Shown: positions 56,100 to 64,000 of the stretch, in pieces | Position numbering within the stretch: position 1 is the first letter of the stretch | Layout: the number at the start of each line of letters is the position of its first letter | Source of the DNA: Bactrocera neohumeralis | Lineage: Eukaryota; Arthropoda; Insecta; Diptera; Tephritidae | Length of the DNA stretch: 64,000 bases | Direction: 5' to 3' | Assembly (NCBI RefSeq): GCF_024586455.1 | Contig: NW_026089624.1 | Span: 1,313,320 to 1,377,319 of the forward strand | Made by a program: the position numbers and the translations under genes | The notes under the pieces: model-generated | Told to the model about the DNA's origin: nothing | Databases searched by the model: none | Seen by the model: only the letters and a program-made list of their open reading frames with translations

Positions 56100-56989
56100 T
56101 GGTTAATAAAATAATATAACAATAATATATCTATCGCGGTTTTTTTTTTTTAACAAAAATGTTCATAGCAAATAAACTATGTGTGATAGAAGAAGTCTGT
56201 AGCTATTTTCTGCATTTGTGGCAATTTGATACGTTGCTCTTTAGTACGCAGGCATATCTCTTCTTTTAAGGAGTTTTTCATCGCAGGAATGTACTAAGGC
56301 ATTAGCCAATGGGTTGGGTGATCTCGTGGTTTAGTGTATATATTTCAATCAGCTATCTTCAACTTCTTTCTTTTTCATAGGAATACCAAGATCTTTATGG
56401 ATATTTTCTTTACTCATGTACCATGGAGAGCAGGTGAATGAAAAAAAACCAAATCGGTTTATGACCCCATTGTATAGAAGCACTTTGTTGTCTAGCCTGA
56501 GTTAAGAGTGCTTATTTAAAAATCAATTTAAATTTGCAGCTATTCTCTTCATGCACATCATTTTACTAGATATATAGTACCTATGTTTTCTCCACGTTAG
56601 CCTTCTATCTTGGTGAATACTAGATAAGTTACTTTTTCGCTTGTGGTACTAAAATATTGTTAATTTTTAAAATACATTACAATTTTAAATACATATATCT
56701 AAAAGTTATCGGCGGAGTTTAATTAATCGCACTGCGAAATTGTTGCTATACCGAGTTGATCGCTTACAGGAAACGGGTTGTATAGAGCATAATGTTGTGC
56801 AGACGGATTGTTTAGAGCGAATGGAGTCTCCCATCCCGATGTCCATCCTTTTTGTTAAGTGGGTACAGGTGTGGTGAGTTGTGTTGGTTTTGTGTGGTGA
56901 TGTAAGTGTGTGGTGCCATCGGATTTGGTGTATTGTGAATTCTTCTTAGAGTGGGCCAGTTTTTCCCGGGTAGAGTGGGGGGAGGTTTA
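56100..56989. other. No gene recognised
   Basis: AT-rich; a T-rich and G-rich stretch at 56860-56990 ('gtggtgagttgtgttggttt') has a skewed composition but no protein-like frame. Confidence 0.3.
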
Positions 56990-57700
56990 ACTCATTTAAA
57001 CAGTTACGGTTCACTAACGCTGTGTTTTATACAATTCCAAGGCTAGAATGTTTTTAATCGTATATGACTTCATGCCACACCTTATCAAATGCCTAAGCCG
57101 CGTCTAGAAATATAGCCTAACAGTACTCTCCGTACTTCAATGCTTTTCTTATTTCGTTAGTAATTATATTTTTTTTTTTGCACGAAACCCGAACAGGTGC
57201 GTTGGTATTATATCATTTTAGTCGAGGAAAGGATACATCTTTGATAGTAACACTTTGGATGGTATCCGAAACACAGAATTGCATTCAACAGCAAACTGTG
57301 CTCTAAAGAAATATTTGGTAACTCAATTAGCTTATTTGGGGTAATGTTATCATGTTCTGGCGACTCTTTTGGATTTAGTTTTTTTTTAAACTCAAATAAT
57401 TTGAGAATGTGAAGTCTTAAAGGACTCAACATGTGTTGGGTAAGATTAGCAGCTCAAAGTTTGGACAATTACGTTAAAATACCTTTTCTAGACGATTTGC
57501 AAAACAAGTCTCGTATAGGCATGTTGGAGTTGACTGGTGGCTTCGTGGATTTGTGGCCTTTCCAAAAGGGAATTTTGCTTGATTGAATTTGGACACGGCT
57601 TCTTTATATACGTTTAAGTGTAGAATTCTTCCTCGCGTTTAAGCCCTTTTTCTATTTACGCACAGCTGATTTCAATTGAAGCTGAGTGGAAGGGGAGCGA
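56990..57700 (-). pseudogene. Jockey-type LINE reverse transcriptase fragment
   Basis: The minus strand shows KKLNPKESPEHDNITPNKLI and LLLNAILCFGYHPKC (57390-57250), the conserved RT start of Jockey elements (LNP.KSPG.D.IT), then AFDKVWHEVIYD (about 57085) with the first catalytic aspartate of RT. Frames are broken and the YADD region is absent. 5' and 3' ends not defined. Confidence 0.6.
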
Positions 57701-57841
57701 TTTATGTGCCAATTTTGTCTTGCACGCCTTTTTTCATTTACAAGCTTTTGTATTTCTCTATTAGTGATTTTTCTGAGACCAGGCGGCTTATACAAGAAGT
57801 TTTTGTTTGGTATTGCTAAGACAGCTGTGTTAGTTATTATA

Positions 57842-59119
57842 CAGGGTCCGGCAGTCGAAGTGTAACCAATTTCAGACTGTTCGCGCAGCTATCGCACTGG
57901 AATCAACTGTTTATAAATTTGCTGAATGACAATTCGGAGTATTGTTCACAAGTGTACAAAAGCGTTTTGCCAAAAGTGAACGCAAAAAAAAGTGATCAGC
58001 GATGGAATTCAAACGTAACAGTGTGATTGCTTTATATTTAGCTGGAAAATCACAGCCAGCAATTGTTCGTGAGCTCAAACTCCTTGATGTGAATAAAGTT
58101 TTTGGTTATCGCACCATCACTCGTTACAATGATACTGGTAGCATCGCAAACCGCTATGGAGGTGGTCATCAAAAGACTGCAACGTTACGTGAGATGTTTC
58201 GGAAAGTGATGAAGCGACTTGAGCGAAATCCACGGCGAAGTGCCAATCAAATGGCTAAAGAACTGAAAATATCCGGCCGCAGCATCCGACGCATATTGAA
58301 AAATGAGCTCAAGGCCTCGCCTTACAAGTTTCACAAGTCTCATGATCTCACACGGAAACAGCAACAAGTAAGACTTGAGAGAGCGAAGCAGTTGCTTCGC
58401 TTGGTCGAAAGCGGTCAAATTCCGAACATTGTGTTTTCTGATGAAAACATTTTTCCAATTGAGTAATTCGTAAGCTCTCAAAACGATAGGGTTTACTTGA
58501 CCGACCGTTCATACGAGAATCTAAGTCATCACCCGCTACAAATATTGGTTTGGGCCGCTGTCACCGCAGATGAGCGCTCTCCAATTGTTTTCATCGAGCC
58601 TGGCGTCCAAGTAAATGCGACATATTACCGGGAAAGGGTTCTGGAGGCTTCTTTGAAGCCGTGGGCAAACAAACATTTCGGTCGGACCATGGACGTTTCA
58701 ACAAGTTCGTCACAATGCGCAAGTGAACCAAGAATGGCTGAAAAATAACGTTCCGAACATCATTACGACAACACAATAACTCTCGAATTCACCAGATGCG
58801 AATCCAATGGATTATTCTCTCTGGCCCATTTTGGAGAGCAAGGTCCGAAGTAAAAAATACACCAGTCTCGAGGTGCCTAAGAAAGCGATTGTCCGTGAGT
58901 GGGCCAAAATATCGGCAAGTCACATTCGGGCAACTTGCGATTCATTTTTTGATCGTCTCATGGCCGTAGTTAAGGCAAAAGGTGGTCACATCGACAAAAA
59001 GTGAATTGGTCCTGAATTTATGATTATTTTCACACATTTTTACTTTAAAATAAAAAAAAAATATTTTCCAAACCGAATTTATGGCTTTTTTAATTGGTTA
59101 CTTGAACTGCCGGACCCTA
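57842..59119 (+). mobile_element. maT-like mariner (Tc1/mariner) with catalytic segment deleted
   Basis: Inverted termini cagggtccggcagtcgaagt and its partner (about 59090-59117) are bounded by TA. The transposase starts MEFKRNSVIALYLAGKSQ (58002), with HTHs RELKLLDVNKVFGYRTITRY and MAKELKISGRSIRRILKNEL, then FSDENIF (first catalytic D). An in-frame TAA follows at about 58464. The frame continues QILVWAAVTADERSP, NATYYRERVLE and PWANKHFGRTMD. The QQD second-aspartate segment is then deleted with a one-base shift (58690-58710). The C-terminus resumes with NPMDYSLWPILESKV. The spacing group cannot be counted directly. About 1.28 kb, inactive. Confidence 0.85.
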
Positions 59120-59424
59120 ACAATGAGCTCTCTTCTGCTTTCGTCAATATCTCCTCGTGTATTTCTTTTTTACTAAATCTTAATGTGAATGCTCACACAT
59201 TTTTTTTATTTTAATTAGTTCGTTTTATAAAATATTAGTCCCACTTTTGGATCAACGAGAGTGATAAGAAGATAGATCAGTACATATAGGAACTGTACGT
59301 GCGATTTATGTATATTTGTAATTAGAGAAAAATCAATTAAATCTGGTATTTTGTTACGATTACTAGGCCAACATGTCCGCTTACCAGGAATATTATATCA
59401 AGTTTATTGTGCTTGTATCACACC
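59120..59424. other. No gene recognised
   Basis: AT-rich sequence between the maT-like element and the palindrome; no protein-like frame. Confidence 0.3.
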
Positions 59425-59467
59425 GACTACTAATTAACCCGAAAGGAAAACGGGTTAATTAGTCGTC
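59425..59467. other. Strong hairpin: 17-bp stem, 9-base loop
   Basis: Arms gactactaattaacccg (59425-59441) and cgggttaattagtcgtc (59451-59467) pair with one mismatch around the loop aaaggaaaa. Immediately after is 'ggttcaagtctccg', which resembles a Pol III B-box. It might be part of a tRNA-derived repeat or a replication or termination structure; neither is established. Confidence 0.6.
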
Positions 59468-59490
59468 AGGTTCAAGTCTCCGTAGCGATT

Positions 59491-60000
59491 TTTATACTCT
59501 TACAACCAGTTGCTACATAGTATTATAGTTTTGCTCAACTAACGGTTATACGTATATATGTATATATATAAGCGATCAGGGTGAAGAGAAAAGTTGAAAT
59601 CCGGTTGAATATGTCTGTCCGTCTGTGCCAGTGATAACTTTAGTAAAAATTGAGATATCTTAATGAAACTTGGTATGCAGGTTTCTAAGTAAAAAAAAAT
59701 GTTTGAGTTCGTCGATTGGCGTAATCGGACCACTGCCTCGCCCACAAATCGCCATTAACCGAAAACCTATAAAGTGCTATACCTAAATGGCACAGGGGAT
59801 CGCAGTAAGAAGAGGCATCTGTGGGAAAAAAATTTTGAAAAAATGGCCGTGGCGCTGCCCTCTATTGCATTTAATGTGCATATCTACTAAAAAAAAAATA
59901 CAATTGGCGTTCAAGGTGTACGGACATGTTTTTGAACACGCTCCGCGTATTCAGATTGTGCAAAAAGGAACCAATCAATAAAAAAACTGGTGCGTGAAGT
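59491..60000 (+). repeat. Partial hairpin-ended repeat
   Basis: It starts 'tttttatactcttacaacca' and 'gttgctacatagtattatag', continues 'gtgaagagaaaagttgaaat' and 'gtctgtccgtctgtgcc', then 'ttgagatatcttaatgaaac' and 'atggccgtggcgctgcc'. The right hairpin is lacking. Confidence 0.6.
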
Positions 60001-60164
60001 CCCTACGCGCGAAAGAAGTGAAACTTCTTAGTGATATTCCAAGAAATGCATATCATTTTCATATGGTGGAGTGACCAACACTTTCTTAAATTCACATACA
60101 AGATCATACAGAATTCAATTTGCCTATTCTCTATGCTTTAAACAGAGAACTTAAAATAATATTT

Positions 60165-61370
60165 TAGAAGTTGTTCAATTTATGATTCTTAGCTTTTGCC
60201 ATCGTCGCGAAAAGACGCTTGTTGACAAAGGCAGATGTGACGACGTCTGTTTTTATGAATGAAGCGAGGTCGTTTGTGGAATTCGCGCCTGCGTTTATGA
60301 ATGAAATCCAATTTGGCTGCCATATTGACTTGTGATGCTTCTGATACTTGAGACAATTGTTGTTTTTGTAGAATAATGTTTAAATTTTTTGTTGGTGACA
60401 TATTCACATGAGTACCCATATGTATGTTTGTATGCTTGTGCATTATTTGTTCAGCAATGTATACAAATATATGTACATATAAATATATAAATATATATGT
60501 ATGTATGAACATATATGTATTTAGCAGAAATGAGCACGTCTAATGGCAGAAATATATGCAAAACGAGTGAATTCATGCGAGAATAATTAAAGAGAAATTC
60601 TTTGAAGAAAAATATACAAAGTCGCACAGAGAATGTAAAAAAGCATTCTCTGAGTCACATAAGCGTGATTATTTTGAATTATATGAACCATTTTTTCCCC
60701 GAAAAATGGTAAAAATTTTAATTTTTTTTTACAAAATCGGGAAAAATTAGGTAAAAATAATTTTAATTTTATTTCTTTTTAATTGAATTTTTTAATTTTT
60801 AAATAAATTACTATTTCAAATCAATTATATTTATTTCGGCTATTACAAAGTGAAGATGTGCAAAATGAACTTCATTTCTTCAAAGAAAATTGATGACCTT
60901 CATGAAATATTCATATTCGTTATCATTTCCATATACATATACCAATAGAATTTGTACGGCATATACATATATTATTTCTTTGGCACATTTGTCTGTATGA
61001 TTGCGAAAGCAAATGCGAGCCACATACATATGTACATACATTCATAATAACAAGTGTCGCACATATATATGTACATTATTTCTTTGGCACATTTGTCTGT
61101 ATGTTAAGGAAAGCAAATGCTTGCCACATACATATGTACATACATTTATAATAACAAGTGTCGCACGCATCTTTCACACGGCCGAAACTCACGCTTTGTC
61201 AAAGCGTCAATGTGTCGAAGCACTGACGCGACGACAAAGCGTCACAACATTGTGTTGCTGGTAGAAAATCCGAGCTGTGCCGAAAGAAACTAACAAACGA
61301 TCGCCGATTGTCATCGCTTCCCTCGCTGCTCGAACAGCTTCGCCGACAAGCTAGCGTAAATATGTATGTA
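60165..61370. repeat. Dispersed repeat shared with 34021-35160
   Basis: 60168-60360 matches 34915-35150 ('cttttgccatcgtcgcgaaa', 'tttttatgaatgaagcgagg'); 61176-61250 matches 34080-34160 and 61258-61365 matches 34638-34760 ('agaaaatccgagctgtgccg'). Between them lie 'catatgtatg' simple repeats and the 104-bp duplication. No conserved reading frame was found. Confidence 0.5.
60971..61178. repeat. 104-bp tandem duplication
   Basis: 'attatttctttggcacattt' begins at 60971 and again at 61075. Both units continue with 'gtctgtatg', 'gaaagcaaatgc', 'gccacatacatatgtacata' and 'aataacaagtgtcgcac' with few differences, so the duplication is recent. Confidence 0.8.
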
Positions 61371-61625
61371 TGTTTTTAGTTTCTTTGGTTCAACGCTATT
61401 CCCCCTCCACTGAAGCGTTAAACGTTTAACGCAACCTTTTCCGAAGTCGCCTAAGAAGTTTCACTTCAATAATAAAATAAAAACAAAAAATCAATAAAAA
61501 TCAGTGCTCACAAATTATTATTTGTAAACATAAACAAATAGTGCACGAAATAAATAGATAAAAAAAAAAACAAAAAAAAACAATAATTCGCAGCCTCACC
61601 AGCAAGGCCGTAGGTATTTCTTAAA

Positions 61626-62398
61626 TGCCTACTTTAGCTTTGTCGAGCCAACAACAATAACAACTACTGCCAATAAAAAGTCTAACGGCGATCAGCTGAA
61701 AAGGAAACGAAGCAAAGAACGTAGTCAGCAGAAGCAGCAGCAAACAACAATCGGTCAAAAAAAATGCGCTGAAAGGAACCAGTCTGTAGGTACCACCAAG
61801 AGCGCAGGCAACGAAGAAAATCACAACAAAAGGTGAGAATGTGCCAATAAAAAAAGGTCCATCTGTACAAACTGGCATTGACCGCTAAGTTAATATAAAA
61901 AGGCAATTAAGTCCTTCAAAGTCAGTGGTCAATCCATAAAAATTGCAAGGCGGCACACCAAATAAAAACAAAACGGAAGTTTTAAATAGCAACAGATTTG
62001 CCATACTAATCAATAGTTCAGACGACGATGCGAAGGGTACCACAACAGTCGTTAATGCCACACCACCTCAAATATATTTGCGCGAGCGTATCAGTAATAC
62101 AAACAAAATTCAGTCCTACACTGAAAAAAGTTTTATGGAAATCGTTAAATTTTTGTCAAATAAAAACAAGAACTATTATTCGTATCAACTGAAGAGCTCT
62201 AAGGGCCTAGTTGTTGTAATTAAGAGTATAGAGTCCGCCGTAAACTCTAGTGAAGTCAAAGAAGCATTAGAAGAATGCGGTTTTGGTATTAAAACTGTGG
62301 TAAATATATTTAATAAAAACAAAGTACCTCAGCCAATGCTTAAAATTGAATTGTTGCCGAATTCTAATCAACTTAAAAGAAATATATCCAATATATAA
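61626..62398 (+). pseudogene. Jockey ORF1 (gag-like) protein
   Basis: The clean part is 61943-62398: NSNRFAILINSSDDDAKG, PPQIYLRERIS, YYSYQLKSSKGLVVVIKSI and EEALEECGFG-type residues up to FNKNKVPQPMLKIELLP. This is the PRE/C2HC-type gag core seen in Jockey ORF1 proteins (NRFA.L; PPPI.....; G....V..V.NI.......P.P.F...L). The upstream part (61626-61940) has one or more stops, and the zinc knuckles expected at the C-terminus are missing because the frame ends at 62398. Confidence 0.65.
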
Positions 62399-62429
62399 TT
62401 TGAAATATTCGATGCATCGTAGAGTAACT

Positions 62430-63192
62430 AACTGTTGAAGTATCACACAAAAGAAACGGTCCGGTACAATGTACCAACTGCTAAGAATATAGGCATACCA
62501 AATCATATTGCTGAGATTATGAGATTTCTGTCTGAAAACAATATAGATGTAATGCTGATATAAGCAAACTCATCCTACAAATAAACATAATTTCAATATA
62601 CCGTCATTTAAACTACATATATGTTGCAAATCATCCGGATGGAAAAGCGCATGGTGGCACGGCAGTGTTGATTAGAAATCGTTTAAACCACTCTAGATTC
62701 TCATGCTACACCACAGTTACAAGCTACAACAATATCACTAAAAAATCAGGGTTGTGACTTAAACCTTATGGCTATATACTGTCCACCTCGTTTTAAAATT
62801 GCAGATAGCGAATTTAAAGACTTTTTTTAAACACTAAGTCAAAGATTTCTAGCAGGTGGAGATTACAACGCACAATACACGTACTGGGGTTCACATCTTA
62901 TTAATCCGAAAGGACGACAGCTGTTCTACACTATTATGAGTAAGCATAATAAGCTATAATATCTCCTGGTAAGCCGACATACTGGCCCAGTGATAGAAAA
63001 AAAATACCAGACTTAATATATTTTGCTGTAGTAAAACATATACATAGATCGCTTATGGCAGCTGATACATGTAAAGACTTATCATCTGATCAGTCTCCTG
63101 TACTAACAAGGTTATACGTACAGCACATGATATTTGAGCCAAAAGTTTCTCTAACATCACATAAAACTAACTGGTTGAAGTATAGTAAATAT
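62430..63192 (+). pseudogene. Jockey ORF2: endonuclease domain, frameshifted
   Basis: Readable pieces are IMRFLSENNIDVMLI (62515-62560; the expected SETH acidic motif is lost), NHPDGKAHGGTAVLIRN-like residues in shifted frames (62630-62680), LMAIYCPPRFKIADSEFKDF (62768-62825), RFLAGGDYNAQYTYWGSHL (62848-62900; the GGDFNAKH.WG motif) and the SSDHSP-like end (about 63078-63100). Several stops occur. After the MITE the same protein continues EFKDVITNAAVLAIPKG. Confidence 0.65.
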
Positions 63193-63794
63193 CAGGGATA
63201 ATGGGATGCCCAACTCCTCTCTCACTGGAAGTGAGAGAACAATTGCTAAACGTCAAAACCACCTAAACTTTGACAGTTGACTGGATTGGGGAGGTTTTGA
63301 CGTTTAGCAATTGGAAACGAGCGATGGCCAGATTGAAATCTTACCAAAAAAATATGTAAACGGAGGAATTTGTTGCCGCTTTTCAAGATCGCTATTAAAA
63401 ATTTAAAAAAATCAAAGAAAATGCGAAATTTAAATATATTTCATGAAACGTTTTGTAATTTGATGCATAATAGAAATCATTTTCTATTACAAATGATTAA
63501 AAACATTCATTAATTGACAACTAACAGGCTTAATTCACCTTATTAAGTATTGAAAGATCGAAAGTCAGTTGTTTTAATATATCATAAAATCATAAAAAAG
63601 GATTTAAGTGGTTTCGCCATATATTAAAAGTCCAATATATAATAATTTGCAATCGTAATTAACGTTGCGCGTTTTAATTTAAATGCCCAAAAATTCTTAT
63701 TTTGTTCGATGTGGCCACAATGGAAAATGTTATAAAAAACGCTTATTTTGAGGCGCTCTCACGCTGGAATAAGTTGGGCATCCCATTATCCCTG
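63193..63794. mobile_element. hAT-like MITE with 8-bp target duplication
   Basis: Perfect 23-bp inverted termini begin cagggataatgggatgccca. The flanking bases gtaaatat occur on both sides (63185-63192 and 63795-63802). CAGGG ends and an 8-bp duplication are hallmarks of hAT elements. There is no ORF. Near the left end an internal hairpin has arms caattgctaaacgtcaaaac.. (63240-63260) and its complement (63293-63313). Length is 602 bp. It lies in Jockey ORF2. Confidence 0.85.
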
Positions 63795-63802
63795 GTAAAT
63801 AT

Positions 63803-64000
63803 ATCAGCAGCCAATAAATACAGAAATAGACATTAATTAAATTATAAGAGAATTTAAAGATGTAATAACTAATGCAGCTGTATTGGCAATACCAAAAGGA
63901 AACAATAAACCAGTTGGTTTTAGAAATATCACCAATAATGAAATAGAGAAACTTGTAAATGAGAAAAGGCGAGCTAGACATGAATGGCAGTTAAATCGCT
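63803..64000 (+). pseudogene. Jockey ORF2 continuation to the window end
   Basis: The frame gives EFKDVITNAAVLAIPKGNNK, PVGFRNITNNEIEKLVNEKR and RARHEWQLNR before the window ends. It corresponds to the linker between endonuclease and RT in Jockey ORF2. One stop precedes it close to the MITE. Confidence 0.6.

Larger units (their letters stand above)
61390..64000 (+). mobile_element. Jockey-family LINE, decayed, running off the window end
   Basis: A 5' leader rich in 'caaaaaac' and GC-poor sequence is followed by a gag-like ORF1 (61626-62398) and the start of ORF2 (from about 62430) with an endonuclease domain. A MITE (63193-63794) interrupts ORF2. The element continues beyond base 64000, where RT should lie. 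LINEs of this clade encode an RNA-binding ORF1 protein and an endonuclease-RT and move through target-primed reverse transcription. Confidence 0.75.

Noticed and set aside
59451..59480. tRNA gene at the B-box-like string
   Set aside because: No A-box, acceptor stem or anticodon arm could be folded around it.
60189..60512. 107-codon minus-strand ORF
   Set aside because: Low-complexity 'tatgtatg' coding of H/Y/I-rich peptide; not conserved at 34-35 kb.
61943..62398. Host gene with a nucleic-acid-binding domain
   Set aside because: Upstream stops, downstream endonuclease motifs and the residue pattern show it is Jockey ORF1.

Overview
The window looks like an AT-rich, transposon-dominated stretch of a higher fly (Brachycera) genome, most likely a tephritid fruit fly. 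This is inferred from the mobile elements: DD41D rosa-type and DD34D mariners, RTE and Jockey LINEs, an errantivirus, copia, PIF/Harbinger, and a short repeat full of GTCC runs and 'gggcgtggc' motifs. The only host gene seen with confidence is the last coding exon of a class-2 DYRK kinase (31506-32138, minus). No tRNA, rRNA or CRISPR array was recognised.

Region 1 (1-19.1 kb) is a nest of elements. A minus-strand errantivirus (env 1-1023, integrase to about 1875) is split by a hairpin-ended repeat (1876-2343) and a nearly complete two-gene PIF/Harbinger element (2344-5050), and continues to 5646. A broken DD34D mariner follows, then a Ty3/gypsy element with both LTRs (6817-12458). That gypsy has an RTE fragment in its RT and a 875-bp mariner inserted at a TA inside its YVDD box. 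A second errantivirus segment (12459-18261) is split by a fold-back DD41D mariner (12623-16473), which itself holds a long RTE copy. A deleted mariner (18264-19090) ends the nest.

Region 2 (19.1-31 kb) holds hairpin-ended repeats, a MITE, a DD34D mariner on the minus strand, a Helitron Rep relic, a minus-strand copia pol, unexplained coding remnants and a decayed RTE. Region 3 (31-41 kb) has the DYRK exon, then a long repeat-filled stretch with a full-length hairpin-ended repeat (35253-36262), two RTE fragments head to head, and another deleted mariner.

Region 4 (41.9-52.8 kb) is the most unusual. A 3.73-kb element with 456-bp terminal inverted repeats (41916-45649) carries a decayed transposase-like gene of a widespread but, to my knowledge, unnamed family. 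It abuts relics of another element family that encodes a protein with a 'CNAPARAY' motif and a DUF4806-like protein with clean splice sites (51256-52482). About 4.3 kb of this is present twice in tandem. The two copies differ by dozens of small alternating indels, and in one place two different sequences are threaded together in order. That points to an assembly artefact or a very strange rearrangement.

Region 5 (53-64 kb) contains LINE RT fragments, mosaic DD41D relics, a maT-like mariner with terminal repeats and its catalytic segment deleted, a 17-bp-stem hairpin, repeats shared with 34-35 kb, and a Jockey LINE running off the window end. The Jockey is interrupted by a 602-bp hAT-like MITE with a perfect 8-bp target duplication. 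Apart from the kinase exon, the genes here are selfish-element genes, and nearly all are inactivated.
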